NCBI GenBank assembly: GCA_003669055.1
Contig: RAYB01000016.1
Span: 55,843 to 119,842, forward strand
Reading direction: 5' to 3'
Source: a bacterium 1XD21-70
Lineage (GTDB): Bacteria > Bacillota > Clostridia > Lachnospirales > Lachnospiraceae
Length of the DNA: 64,000 nt
Shown one piece after another: positions 44,265 to 52,998 of the stretch. Under the pieces are notes generated by a model. It made no database searches and was not told where the DNA came from. It saw nothing but the letters and a program-made list of their open reading frames with translations. The stretch's first letter is position 1. Each line of letters opens with the position of its first letter. The position numbers and the translations under genes were made by a program.

Positions 44265-45821
44265 TTGCAAGAGAGCAGAAAAGTAAATACAATTCGTAAT
44301 CTGGCATATGCCTGGACAAGCCAAGGATTTACAATTATTATGAACATAGTAGTCCGCGTCATTTTTGTCCGTATATTATCAAAGGACTATGTGGGGATTA
44401 CCGGGCTGTTTAGTAATATTATTACCATTCTGTCGTTGGCGGAATTGGGGGTTGGAAGCGCGATTGTCTATGGGCTGTATGATCCGCTGGCAAAAAACGA
44501 GCAAAAAAAAGTGAAAGCGCTGATGCAGTTTTACCAGCGGATATATATTTTTATTGGATGTTTTATCTTGGTTGCAGGAATTGCCCTTATACCATATTTA
44601 TCCTGGTTTGTCCAGGAAATGCCTGAGATTGAACAGCTTTCCTACATTTATATATTGTTTATCTGCAATGCTGCGGCATCCTATTTTTTCTCTTATAAAG
44701 GAACTTTAATCAGTGCGGACCAGAAAGACTATGTACTAAAAAAGATACGGGTCAAAGTATTATTTTTGATGTACATGGCACAAATAGTAATATTGCTGAC
44801 GTTAAGAAATTATATTATGTATTTGCTGGTACAGGTGATAGCTACTTTCGCCATGAATATTGGCTTTAGCCGGGCAGCAGACAAGATGTATCCTTATTTG
44901 AGGGAAAAGGGAAAAGCGCCTTTAGGGGAAGGGCAGCTGCAGCAGATTGTGAAGAACACCAAAGCACTGCTGTGCCACAAAATCGGTGGGGTTTTGGTTT
45001 TTTCAACAGATAATCTGATCATATCAAAATTTACGGGCTTAGGAAATGTGGCAGACTATTCCAATTATGTATTGATCCAGGAAACGTTAAATGGAGTCCT
45101 GCAACAATTGTTTCTGGCCATGGCGCCAAGTGTAGGTAACCTGGTGGCAGTGGAGAAGGGGGAAAAGAGCCAGGAAGTATTTTGGAGGATTATGTTTTTG
45201 GACTTCTGGCTTTATGGAGGAAGTGCTTTATGCTTTTTATGCCTGGCACAGGACTTTGTTCAGCTGTTTTTCGGCGAAAACTATCTGGTGCCGACAGAAA
45301 TTTTGTTAGTGATTGTGGTGAACTTTTATTTGAGCGGGGCACGGAAAAGTGTTTTGGTATTTAAGGATGCCTATGGGCTGTTCTTTCAAAATTGGTATAT
45401 GCCGTTGCTGGAATCAGGGATTAATCTGCTGGCATCCGTTTGGCTGGTGTATAAGCTGGGGCTATTGGGGGTTCTGCTAGGGACGACAATCAGTTCTTTA
45501 TTAGTACCGGTGTGGTCGGAGCCTTATGTTCTGTTCCGGTACGGGTTCCGCCAGCCGGTGATATCCTATTGGATGCAGTACGGGAAATATATTGCCTTGA
45601 TTATGGTTGCAGGATTGGCCGCATGGCAGGCGTGCCTATGGATTCCGTTTGTTCCGGTGCTTTCTTTTGTGCTGAAAGGAGCCTGCAGTGCGGTTCTGAT
45701 CAATGGTATCTTTTATGTGGCATTACGGAAAGACAAAAATATGGAATATTGCGTGGAACTCTTGAGGGCATTCTCAAAAAGGGTTTTGGGCGGTATAAAG
45801 AACAGGAAGGATCATTATTAA
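44265..45821 (+). CDS. Oligosaccharide-unit flippase (Wzx-like, MOP superfamily)
   Basis: A 518-residue polytopic protein with about 12-14 transmembrane helices, matching Wzx/RfbX-type flippases that turn the lipid-linked repeat unit outward. It begins VNTIRNLAYAWTSQGFTIIMNIVVRVIFVRIL and has LLCHKIGGVLVFSTDNLIISKF, typical of the middle of the family. The start is TTG at 44265 behind AAGGGGATAAGG; no ATG is better placed. It is the only flippase in the window and should serve the whole locus. Confidence 0.88.
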   Translation: MQESRKVNTIRNLAYAWTSQGFTIIMNIVVRVIFVRILSKDYVGITGLFSNIITILSLAELGVGSAIVYGLYDPLAKNEQKKVKALMQFYQRIYIFIGCFILVAGIALIPYLSWFVQEMPEIEQLSYIYILFICNAAASYFFSYKGTLISADQKDYVLKKIRVKVLFLMYMAQIVILLTLRNYIMYLLVQVIATFAMNIGFSRAADKMYPYLREKGKAPLGEGQLQQIVKNTKALLCHKIGGVLVFSTDNLIISKFTGLGNVADYSNYVLIQETLNGVLQQLFLAMAPSVGNLVAVEKGEKSQEVFWRIMFLDFWLYGGSALCFLCLAQDFVQLFFGENYLVPTEILLVIVVNFYLSGARKSVLVFKDAYGLFFQNWYMPLLESGINLLASVWLVYKLGLLGVLLGTTISSLLVPVWSEPYVLFRYGFRQPVISYWMQYGKYIALIMVAGLAAWQACLWIPFVPVLSFVLKGACSAVLINGIFYVALRKDKNMEYCVELLRAFSKRVLGGIKNRKDHY

Positions 45822-45835
45822 AGGAGAGTTGATGG

Positions 45836-46792
45836 TCAACTCTCCCCGGCGGGTCTGTTTGGGCTGGATGTGATCCAAACGGAATAGGTGGTTTGTGCTC
45901 CGCTTGGGGTCTGCAATAAAAAGCTTTCTTTTCTGTTTAGCTTATGGAATAAATTATCTTCTAGGGCCGTTGTGTAAACAGTGGCCTCATAGGGAAGGTT
46001 CATTATGGATTGCAGCTTATAGATATCGTCGTTATTTTCGCTTTTGCGGATCATTTCATAGATATCATTAAAATGGATAGCAGCCAATTTGATGCAGTAA
46101 TCCAAGAAAAAGTAATCAATCAGAACGTCATGCTTGATCCAATATTGCTCAAAGATAGCAGAACAAAACTGAAATAATTTCAAATTACAGCCTCCGATAA
46201 GGAAACCGCTCCATTCGCCTTTGGATACAAAATGGTCACCGGTAACAGAGGTACGGTTGCTATAAAATTCCTTCTCCCATATGCTTTCGGGTATGGGATG
46301 CCCCGCATAAATGGTAGCATCTAGCCACAGCCCGCCATATTGCGAGAGCAGTCCCATCCTGATAATATCGCTAAAGTGGGTTAGGGTTATTAGGCCGCTT
46401 TCCACTTTGCGGATGATAAGGGGATTTATTTTCAGCCATTGCATATAGTTATATTTGTCAATAACAACAATTTGCTTATGGGGGGCAGTTCTCTGGACGG
46501 AAGAGATGCACCGTTTGACTAATTCAGGAGCATCCTGAAGCCCTTGCCACCAAAATACCCATAGATACTGGTTGTCTTCTGCAGCTTTCACTTCGGCAGG
46601 GAGACGTTTATATTCATCGATGATGCTTTTATATTTGTTTTCAATATATTTTAGGATTAAGTGATGCTTAAACCTAAGAAAAATGTTGTTTGGAATATGG
46701 AGTTTATTCGTAATATCTATTATAAGGTTCGCCAAGGCAATTGTTGGGGCAACGGATGCTGCCATAGTAATATATAATTTTAATTTGTTCAT
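45836..46792 (-). CDS. Capsular polysaccharide synthesis protein (DXD glycosyltransferase)
   Basis: A 318-residue enzyme with a GT32-like domain: WVFWWQGLQDAPELVKRCISSVQR, IIRMGLLSQYGGLWLDATIYAG (the WLDAT stretch is the DXD-type metal site) and GEWSGFLIGGCN. Homologues are annotated as capsular polysaccharide synthesis proteins. One hydrophobic segment near residues 8-27 could be an anchor. It converges with the flippase gene with only 14 bases between stops. Confidence 0.85.
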   Translation of the reverse strand: MNKLKLYITMAASVAPTIALANLIIDITNKLHIPNNIFLRFKHHLILKYIENKYKSIIDEYKRLPAEVKAAEDNQYLWVFWWQGLQDAPELVKRCISSVQRTAPHKQIVVIDKYNYMQWLKINPLIIRKVESGLITLTHFSDIIRMGLLSQYGGLWLDATIYAGHPIPESIWEKEFYSNRTSVTGDHFVSKGEWSGFLIGGCNLKLFQFCSAIFEQYWIKHDVLIDYFFLDYCIKLAAIHFNDIYEMIRKSENNDDIYKLQSIMNLPYEATVYTTALEDNLFHKLNRKESFLLQTPSGAQTTYSVWITSSPNRPAGES

Positions 46793-46845
46793 GGTTTGTA
46801 CGATATTCTTTCTAGGAGTCAGTTTATTTTGGTACCGGGCAATGG

Positions 46846-47244
46846 TTACTGTTTTTTAAATATAATCCATTTACTGAAAATGTAATTGACGATTACCACA
46901 ACAACGCCTGCGGCAATTTTAATGATAGAATCGTCATAGCCGATAAAACGGACAAAGACCAGAAGAAGAAAAGTTTCCAGGCCTAAAGAAAAAATCCGTG
47001 CAGATACAAATTGCGAAATCTGGCGGAGGATTTCATGCATTTTCCAGTTTTTGGATTGAAATACAAATACTTTATTGACCAGAAATGCAAAAATGACGCT
47101 TATCACCCAGGCAAATATGTTGCTGGCCAGATAGTGGATGAGAAATATCTTGGTGCAGGCAAAATATACAATATAATTGACCAGGGTGGTCATGACGCCC
47201 CAGAACAGGTAGGAGATTAACTCATGGTAAGTTTTATGTTTCAT
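46846..47244 (-). CDS. GtrA-family membrane protein
   Basis: A 132-residue protein with four transmembrane helices and the family pattern YLFWGVMTTLVNYIVYF... and FAFLVNKVFVFQSKNW. GtrA-type proteins move lipid-linked glucose or other sugars across the membrane. I start it at ATG 47244 because the predicted transcription start of its promoter lies near 47280; a longer TTG frame from 47286 would begin inside the promoter. GtrB-like sugar lipid synthase is not in the window; a GtrII-like gene is at 39132. Confidence 0.85.
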   Translation of the reverse strand: MKHKTYHELISYLFWGVMTTLVNYIVYFACTKIFLIHYLASNIFAWVISVIFAFLVNKVFVFQSKNWKMHEILRQISQFVSARIFSLGLETFLLLVFVRFIGYDDSIIKIAAGVVVVIVNYIFSKWIIFKKQ

Positions 47245-47285
47245 GGCCTTTGGGTTTCGCTTTCTGTGTTTTGTTATAATAAACA

Positions 47286-47314
47286 ATAGTATTACAAGTG
47301 GGCTATTGTGTCAA
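47286..47314 (-). promoter_or_regulatory. Promoter of the gtrA-like gene
   Basis: Minus strand TTGACA (47314-47309), 17 bases, TACTAT (47291-47286). Confidence 0.6.
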
Positions 47315-47346
47315 GTGGGCAAGGGAAACCTGGCCTGTAATCCATT

Positions 47347-47847
47347 TTGAATGAAAGTGAAATTAATAAAATTATGAGGAAATTACTACAAAAATCATTT
47401 GCCTGGCTCCCCGCTATCCTGATTGCAGCCGCTATTTTTATGTTCTCCCATCAGCCTGCCAGGGAGTCAACTATGGCCAGTGACAGTGTTAGCCGGATAA
47501 TCCTCAACTTGGCAGGCCAATTCGGGATTATAGACTTATCAGAAGCGGACATAACGGGTATCTGCCTGGCAATTGCGACACCGGTTCGCAAAAGTGCCCA
47601 TATGGCTGAGTTTGCAGCATTGAATTTATCTTTGGTTTTTGCACTGTGGTCTGGGGGGAAACGGGGAAGGGCGCTGCTGGAGACGGCCTTTGTGATGGCG
47701 TTCGTATATGCATGTTCGGATGAATTCCATCAGCTGTTTATCCCGGGGCGTGCGGGGCTGGCGGCGGATGTCTTGGTTGACAGTGTTGGGATGGTGATAG
47801 TCACCTTCGGGATGCATTTCTACTGGAAGAACCGTAAAGAAACATAA
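47347..47847 (+). CDS. VanZ-family membrane protein
   Basis: A 166-residue protein with about four transmembrane helices and the VanZ pattern: IFMFSHQPARESTMASDSVS, VRKSAHMAEFAALNLSLVFAL and DEFHQLFIPGRAGLAADVLVDSVG, where His, Glu and Arg residues are conserved. VanZ proteins are linked to envelope stress or teicoplanin tolerance, but most have no known role. The start is either TTG 47347 or ATG 47374; neither has a strong ribosome site. Confidence 0.85.
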   Translation: MNESEINKIMRKLLQKSFAWLPAILIAAAIFMFSHQPARESTMASDSVSRIILNLAGQFGIIDLSEADITGICLAIATPVRKSAHMAEFAALNLSLVFALWSGGKRGRALLETAFVMAFVYACSDEFHQLFIPGRAGLAADVLVDSVGMVIVTFGMHFYWKNRKET

Positions 47848-47890
47848 AAAGATGGGGATTGCCACAAAAACAGGCGATCCCCATCTTTTT
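47846..47890. terminator. Bidirectional terminator between vanZ-like and wzz-like genes
   Basis: AAAAAGATGGGGAT at 47846 onward pairs with ATCCCCATCTTTTT around 47877-47890. U-tracts form in both directions, serving the convergent genes. Confidence 0.9.
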
Positions 47891-49320
47891 TATTCATACA
47901 CAACAAATCCCACTATTTCTTTGCCCAAATCGCGAACCTTTTCTAACTCCAGTTCCACGGATTGGTATGTGGTCAGCCCGCACTGTTCAACCAAGGCAAC
48001 GCCTTCACAACCAGCCAGCTTTTGGATGGCATCTACATCTTGGAGAATGTTCCCGCCGCCAATGACCTGGATATCAGGCAATAGGCTTTGCAGCTGCCGG
48101 GCGGCTTCGTCCAGGGTATCGGAGGGTGCACAGCCGGCGACCAAAAGGGTCTTGGCATTTTCAGCGTAGCTTTTAATGTTTGCGGCGATCAGGGAGTATC
48201 CGTTGTCTGATAAGCCGCGTGCCGCCCGGCCTTCCAGGCGGTCCAGCCAGAGGTCAATGAAGTTCTTTTTCTTGCCTTTGGCATCTGGTAATATCCCTAA
48301 AAGTTTTGCACCGTAGCGGATGCGCAACTCTGCCGGTGAATATAATTTGTCGCTCATTAAAAAGCATACACAGATAAAAAATACGACCATAAACCCGCCA
48401 AGGACGCCGCCAAGGATACCATATTTGACAGTGCTTTTTAAGGCTATGGCAGCGGTGGGCGCGGTGGCAGAAGGTTTAACCAGTTCGTTTAGGGCGGTTT
48501 CCCTTTCTGATAAGGAAGTGCGTAAATCATTTAGGCGTGCTGCCGCGGCCTTCTGGGCATCTGCAAGGCTTAAATCGATGTTGTTGCCACAGCTTGTGTT
48601 TAAAACCGTGATAGAATGTGTGCCAATATCGCTGGAGACCTGGCTCTGCAAAGTATCAATCTGGCCTAAAATGCTTTGCAGAATCTGCTCCGCATCCTTG
48701 GCATTATTGTGCCTGACGCGAACCGTAAGCAGATTGGTAAACGAACTTGAATTAATGCGGGTATCTGCTTTCTGGGGGTCAAGCTGCCCTCTTTCTACGG
48801 TAATCAATTCCTTGAGGTATTGGGTCTCCAAGTCAGGAAACGGATTGACGGTATCAAGGAAAGAAGCGCTGGTGATCAGGAACTGGTATGCCTGTAAGAT
48901 GGAACTGGTGTAATCAATATTCTGATAGGCCATACCAGGCAGGATCTCATAATCCGTCTTGATAAACAGGTTGCTTTGTGCCTCGTAAAAATCATAGGGG
49001 CTTAAATTCATCAGGACAGAGTTCTCCAAATAGTCTTGCTGGAGGATGCTGTTGTCGGAAAGGTTTTGGATCTCCCGCTCGTAAGAGGACAGGTTATTTT
49101 CATATTGTGCCAGGTCAACCCGATAGGATTCTTCCCGCTGTGCGGCTGCTTCAGGGGCATTCTGGCTTCTGTAGGTGAGGGCACCTTTGGCGCCGCCCAT
49201 CAGGATGGCGAAAACTACAGAGACGGCAATGACAATCCGCCATTTGTGGAGTATCACGAAAAGCAGGTCTTTTAAATTGACTTCTTGTTCGTAGCTGTTT
49301 TGTGCATTTATCGAATCCAT
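47890..49320 (-). CDS. Wzz-like polysaccharide chain-length/co-polymerase protein
   Basis: A 476-residue protein with the layout of polysaccharide co-polymerases: a short cytoplasmic N-terminus with VNLKDLLFVILHKWRIVI leading into transmembrane segment 1 (about 28-48), a large extracytoplasmic coiled-coil region, segment 2 (about 305-327, GILGGVLGGFMVVFFICVCF) and a C-terminal cytoplasmic domain of 140 residues related to the CpsD/ATPase fold but lacking a visible Walker A. It would set glycan length. Transcribed from its own promoter at 49469-49497. Confidence 0.85.
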   Translation of the reverse strand: MDSINAQNSYEQEVNLKDLLFVILHKWRIVIAVSVVFAILMGGAKGALTYRSQNAPEAAAQREESYRVDLAQYENNLSSYEREIQNLSDNSILQQDYLENSVLMNLSPYDFYEAQSNLFIKTDYEILPGMAYQNIDYTSSILQAYQFLITSASFLDTVNPFPDLETQYLKELITVERGQLDPQKADTRINSSSFTNLLTVRVRHNNAKDAEQILQSILGQIDTLQSQVSSDIGTHSITVLNTSCGNNIDLSLADAQKAAAARLNDLRTSLSERETALNELVKPSATAPTAAIALKSTVKYGILGGVLGGFMVVFFICVCFLMSDKLYSPAELRIRYGAKLLGILPDAKGKKKNFIDLWLDRLEGRAARGLSDNGYSLIAANIKSYAENAKTLLVAGCAPSDTLDEAARQLQSLLPDIQVIGGGNILQDVDAIQKLAGCEGVALVEQCGLTTYQSVELELEKVRDLGKEIVGFVVYE

Positions 49321-49468
49321 AGATATTCTCCCTGTTTTTTCTTAATTTATTGAAGATGGTATCAGTGCTATGCCAGGCCGGTTAAGTTTACAGGCAGCCT
49401 TATGTACCGGCTTATGAAGAAGCCGGAAAAGGCTTTCTTGGGTTGTAAAGGCCTTGGCAGATTTTTTT

Positions 49469-49497
49469 ATTATACCATACGGAAAAATATAAAACAA
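49469..49497 (-). promoter_or_regulatory. Promoter of the wzz-like gene
   Basis: Minus strand TTGTTT (49497-49492), 17 bases, TATAAT (49474-49469), about 140 bases before the start codon. Confidence 0.65.
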
Positions 49498-49519
49498 GAG
49501 AATTGGGCTTAGAAAATTA

Positions 49520-49548
49520 TTGAATCAAAACGTTGTTTTTAGTATACT
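49520..49548 (+). promoter_or_regulatory. Promoter of the gene at 49590
   Basis: TTGAAT at 49520-49525, 17 bases, TATACT at 49543-49548. It is divergent from the wzz-like promoter. Confidence 0.65.
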
Positions 49549-49589
49549 GATGTTGAAAAAGTAACAGTGTTCAAAGGAGAATGTGAATC

Positions 49590-50882
49590 ATGGGAGAAAT
49601 GGTAACTGATATTTTGTTTTTTGGTATTTACTCAGCTTATCAAGATACGGGAAGGGATAAAGTCTGCCGGATTTTTATTCCGGATGACAGCAGGATGTTT
49701 GATAAGTTTTGTAAGACCTTAAAAAGGAATATAGCGGACTGCGGGGAAGGGCTGGCGGGAGTGCTCCAGCCTGGCAGCGGGGCGTTTTTGGAGGAGCCTT
49801 GGTTTTACCGTTATCTGCAAAACCAGGCTTCCGTACCAGATGCCTATCATTATGTGCTGGAAAATGAGGGCATAGAGGATAATGATGAATGTTTTTTGCA
49901 AGAATTGGTGGACAGGGCAAAAGGGTACGCAGCAGATTGCGGAGATAAAGATTTAGGGACAGGGGAGGCCATTGCCTTGAAGGAATTTTACCGGATGGTT
50001 ATAAAGGTAGTGCGCCTGACAATCGCTGAGATCACACCAAAGGCAGAACCGCGTAAAGTAGATCTGCGGGGTACGCAAAAAGAGATACGTGCCCAGGTGC
50101 TTCACAACCTGGAACATGGGAAGATGGAAAATGAAGAGATGTGGTGGCATATCCGTTATTGTATCGACCATGGGATTTGCCAATATACAGATCTTATGTC
50201 CAGGGTAGCAAAGCATGGATGCTGGAAGGCCTGGGTACGCCAGGCAGCGGCAGAATATTGCTGCCGGTTCATGGGAGTAGGGGGAGTGTGTGAATATCTT
50301 CTCCCGGGATTGTCGGGGAAGCTGCTGTACTGGACGATTGCGCAGTTTGCCGCGACCAAGGACGAAAGGCTGAAGGAACGTTTGCGCGAACATGCAGAAT
50401 ATTATACTGGGCAGGAGATGCTGAAAGATATCAGCCTCGTAAAGATGCAGGACAGAGGCGGAACCGGGAGGATCCGGCGCTATTTGGAGCGGACGAAGCA
50501 TGTGCCTGGAAGGATGGAGAATCCCGACCCGGTTCTGGCATTTGGCGGGATCAGGGAGATTGGACTGCTGGATGAATTGGGGAAGCTTATAGACTTGCTG
50601 ATGAGGGAGAACTTCCGGGATCGGGCTTGCAATGGCCTGCAGGTGGCTTTGGTGGCAGCAATGAGCACCATCGCTGCCAGTGGGCGGGAGGAATATTCCC
50701 AGGTAATGCAGCTTTTGGATGAGAAGCTGGCGTATTACCGGGAATATGGCTGGGAAAAGGGGAAGGCTGCCGGCGGGAGGGCAGAGGAAAAGCTGGCTGC
50801 CCTTATTTGCCTAAACGAGGATATTCGGTGGAGAACCCGGTATCTTCCAAACGGGATTTCAGCCATTGATATTTCTTCTTAG
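49590..50882 (+). CDS. Protein of unknown function, 430 residues
   Basis: I do not recognise this protein. It is soluble, mostly helical and has no signal peptide. The middle has cysteine/tryptophan-rich helices (EEMWWHIRYCIDHGICQYTDL, HGCWKAWVRQAAAEYCCRFMG) that could be repeats of a helical-bundle fold, and the C-terminus is again helical. GGAGAATG precedes the ATG at 49590, and it has its own promoter. Its last 80 bases overlap, on the opposite strand, the end of a LytTR regulator gene, so the two convergent transcripts would be antisense to each other. Confidence 0.75.
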   Translation: MGEMVTDILFFGIYSAYQDTGRDKVCRIFIPDDSRMFDKFCKTLKRNIADCGEGLAGVLQPGSGAFLEEPWFYRYLQNQASVPDAYHYVLENEGIEDNDECFLQELVDRAKGYAADCGDKDLGTGEAIALKEFYRMVIKVVRLTIAEITPKAEPRKVDLRGTQKEIRAQVLHNLEHGKMENEEMWWHIRYCIDHGICQYTDLMSRVAKHGCWKAWVRQAAAEYCCRFMGVGGVCEYLLPGLSGKLLYWTIAQFAATKDERLKERLREHAEYYTGQEMLKDISLVKMQDRGGTGRIRRYLERTKHVPGRMENPDPVLAFGGIREIGLLDELGKLIDLLMRENFRDRACNGLQVALVAAMSTIAASGREEYSQVMQLLDEKLAYYREYGWEKGKAAGGRAEEKLAALICLNEDIRWRTRYLPNGISAIDISS

Positions 50883-51159
50883 GGACAGGGAGGCGGAAGC
50901 CATTGCTCATCATGACGGCATGGGGATATAAGGCAGTGATGGAATATTGGTTTACCAAAAAACTGCGGTGGATCCTGAGAAAATAATCTGGCAGCAAATT
51001 TTCCATAAAAAGAATGGGGTGGGGAACATGGATCGCCTGGCCTTCACACATGATCCAAGAGCGGATGTTGTCAGCTTCCACATAAAAGATATCATGCGGG
51101 TAAATATGGTGTTGATGGTCATTGAGATCGGTGAATTTCAAGCTTTTTTCTGATTTCAT
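50803..51159 (-). CDS. Stand-alone LytTR-type DNA-binding protein
   Basis: A 118-residue protein made of a LytTR domain with almost nothing else: DIFYVEADNIRSWIMCEG, FLRIHRSFLVNQYSITALYPHAVMMSNGFRLPVPKKK. LytTR domains bind imperfect direct repeats and often regulate surface polysaccharide, quorum or bacteriocin genes. There is no receiver domain, so it is not phosphorylated directly. It overlaps the end of the 49590 gene by 80 bases. The final KKKYQ segment fits the family. Target sites were not identified. Confidence 0.85.
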   Translation of the reverse strand: MKSEKSLKFTDLNDHQHHIYPHDIFYVEADNIRSWIMCEGQAIHVPHPILFMENLLPDYFLRIHRSFLVNQYSITALYPHAVMMSNGFRLPVPKKKYQWLKSRLEDTGFSTEYPRLGK

Positions 51160-51300
51160 TAGTACTAAATCCTTCCTGAACCGTTTTTATTGAAATATGC
51201 GAAACAGAAGAATCCCCCATACAGCAAAATATGAAAATAGAAAATGCTATAAACCCCATTGTATGAAACGTGAAGAGGGGAAACATGTGACAGCGTTAAC

Positions 51301-51342
51301 AAAAACAGAGGCTGGCTCCGTAAAGAGCCAGCCTCTGTTTTT
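51301..51342 (-). terminator. Terminator of the small cell-wall-binding protein gene
   Basis: An 18-base perfect arm (51301-51318, starting AAAAACAGAGG) pairs with 51325-51342 around a 6-base loop; U-tracts form on both strands. It directly follows the minus-strand stop codon. Confidence 0.93.
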
Positions 51343-51343
51343 G

Positions 51344-51667
51344 TTAACGTTTTTTCTCAAGACGTCCGTCATCGCCTACATAGTAATTGTCAACCCAACT
51401 GTTAGTAACCAATACCCCATCTTCATCCAGGTAGTACCAGCCGCCATTGTCCTTCTGCCAATACTCAGACTTGCGGTTGCCATTGCTATCCAAGTAATAG
51501 CACTTGCCGTCCAATTCCAGCCAACCGGTTGCAAGAGTTCCGTCATCCTGGATGTATTGCCACTGATCTTCTTCGGTCTGCTGCCATTCACCGGCAAAGG
51601 CTGGGAATGTACTGAGAAGAAGGCAGGAGATCGTTAAAAGTAAGGCCAGGCCTGTCTTGTGCTTCAT
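51344..51667 (-). CDS. Secreted cell-wall-binding repeat protein (choline-binding type)
   Basis: A 107-residue exported protein: signal peptide of about 25 residues (LALLLTISCLLLSTFPAFA) followed by three or so aromatic/glycine repeats of the CW-binding (choline-binding) type, for example DGTLATGWLELDGKCYYLDSNGN and DGVLVTNSWVDNYYVGDDGR. There is no catalytic domain, so it is probably a small wall-attached protein. ATG at 51667 follows AGAGGTGA. A much larger relative is encoded at the right edge of the window. Confidence 0.85.
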   Translation of the reverse strand: MKHKTGLALLLTISCLLLSTFPAFAGEWQQTEEDQWQYIQDDGTLATGWLELDGKCYYLDSNGNRKSEYWQKDNGGWYYLDEDGVLVTNSWVDNYYVGDDGRLEKKR

Positions 51668-52017
51668 CACAATTCACCTCTGCTTTCTATGTTGGCTTTA
51701 TTATAACAAGGGTGAAAATAGATAGCAATAGGTTTTGTCGCATTGTAAGGATTTTACAGGAATTGTAAGAAAAACGTTATTATCCCAGAAGACCCAAAAG
51801 GAAAAAAATTATCAGGGCTGCCTGGGGGCCTAGGCGGAGCGGATTACAAGTGGTAGTGACGTCCGGAATAGAAAATTGACAGATATTGTAGGGCGATATA
51901 TCATTTGGGAAAAATGAGAAAAATTGTCGGATTGCGCGATTTGTTTTGCTTTTCAAATGAGGGAAAAGGCTTTATATTGGGTATAGGAACATAGCATTTA
52001 TGGAAAGGAGATGGGTA
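51668..52017. other. Intergenic region before the small coiled-coil gene
   Basis: About 350 bases without a convincing gene. A good promoter lies at 51876-51904 (listed separately). I see no terminator or riboswitch structure. Confidence 0.5.
51876..51904 (+). promoter_or_regulatory. Promoter for the small coiled-coil gene
   Basis: TTGACA at 51876-51881, 17 bases, TATCAT at 51899-51904. The leader to the start codon is about 107 bases. Confidence 0.65.
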
Positions 52018-52209
52018 ATGATGAACGTAACGGCAGGAAGGACAAGTGACTTAGAGGTGGATGGTAAACAGGGCAGGCTCCGGCGATTAGAAGCAGATAA
52101 CGTGAGATTGCAAAGAGACAACGAAATGCTATTGAATACGGTGATTCGGATGAATGTGGCCTTAAACAGGCTGCTGGAACATTATGTGGTGGAGGAAGGC
52201 AGGCATTAA
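52018..52209 (+). CDS. Small coiled-coil protein of unknown function
   Basis: A 63-residue, mostly helical protein. After a polar start it has LRRLEADNVRLQRDNEMLLNTVIRMNVALNRLLEHY (shown in part), a leucine-zipper-like heptad pattern. AAAGGAG at 52004-52010 lies 7 bases before ATG 52018; an adjacent ATG at 52021 is possible. I know no family for it. The convergent next gene encodes a protein with a similar LESDN coiled coil, so they might interact. Confidence 0.6.
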   Translation: MMNVTAGRTSDLEVDGKQGRLRRLEADNVRLQRDNEMLLNTVIRMNVALNRLLEHYVVEEGRH

Positions 52210-52212
52210 CCA

Positions 52213-52644
52213 TTATGCAGGAGGCATGGTTTTGGGATCTTGTCTGGTTTGCTGATTTGCCGGCTGCTTTTCCAGCTGATGTTCCAGGTTGCGGTTTTGA
52301 CAGAGCAATTCCCAAATGGTCTGATGCATCCATTGGATCGTGTCATTCAGTTTTTTGTTATCTGATTCTAGCTGGTGTAGCTGGGAATCGACCAGGGTAG
52401 CGGCTTCTTTTTGGGAGCGGGAACGCAGATAAGCCAAAAGATGGCTGGATAAGGAGGCATCCCCATCGACCATTTTTTGGAGTAATTGCATGTCCCGCTC
52501 TTCCTGATTCAGGAAACGGTAGTCAGAATAAGGCATGAGCAAAAGCATTGGAACTTCACATAGAGGGCAGGCCGGGATGGCCGCGGGCTGGCTATAACTA
52601 TACCTGCTGCAAACCGGACAGTAATAAACAGAAAGTTCTTGCAT
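52213..52644 (-). CDS. Zinc-ribbon coiled-coil protein of unknown function
   Basis: A 143-residue protein with an N-terminal zinc ribbon (YYCPVCSRYSY... and ACPLCEVPM, two CxxC pairs) and a C-terminal coiled coil (LVDSQLHQLESDNKKLNDTIQ, then further heptads to a polar Gln/Pro tail). I start it at ATG 52644 because GGAGGTG lies directly before it; the longer TTG frame contains the ribosome site itself. Only three bases separate its stop from that of the coiled-coil gene at 52018. A role in regulation or binding is inference. Confidence 0.65.
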   Translation of the reverse strand: MQELSVYYCPVCSRYSYSQPAAIPACPLCEVPMLLLMPYSDYRFLNQEERDMQLLQKMVDGDASLSSHLLAYLRSRSQKEAATLVDSQLHQLESDNKKLNDTIQWMHQTIWELLCQNRNLEHQLEKQPANQQTRQDPKTMPPA

Positions 52645-52760
52645 AAGCACCTCCAAAAATTTTACGATTTGGTTATATTTTATATATAACGTAGAATTTT
52701 ATGGAATATGACAGAATTTTTGGAAATACGGTCAAAACGAGTAAAAAAAGAGATTTCGTA

Positions 52761-52789
52761 TTGACAAATAATGGGTTATAGAGTAAGAT
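52761..52789 (+). promoter_or_regulatory. Promoter of tRNA-Phe
   Basis: TTGACA at 52761-52766, 17 bases, TAAGAT at 52784-52789. The tRNA begins 19 bases later. Confidence 0.75.
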
Positions 52790-52807
52790 GTGGAAAGTAG
52801 CAGAAAT

Positions 52808-52880
<73 letters not shown>

Positions 52881-52906
52881 TTTATTTTTGTGTGGTGATT
52901 TCTTAA

Positions 52907-52935
52907 TTGAAATATCGTCTGTTGTATGATATAGT
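52907..52935 (+). promoter_or_regulatory. Promoter of the rfbABD operon
   Basis: TTGAAA at 52907-52912, 17 bases, TATAGT at 52930-52935, about 64 bases before rfbA. Confidence 0.7.
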
Positions 52936-52998
52936 ACAGACAAATGCAAAAACAACATTTCTATATGGAAGAAACAGTCGAAAACAGGGAGAAAACAA

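Noticed and set aside
47244..47286. Longer TTG start for the gtrA-like gene
   Set aside because: The extra codons overlap the predicted -10 box and have no ribosome site.
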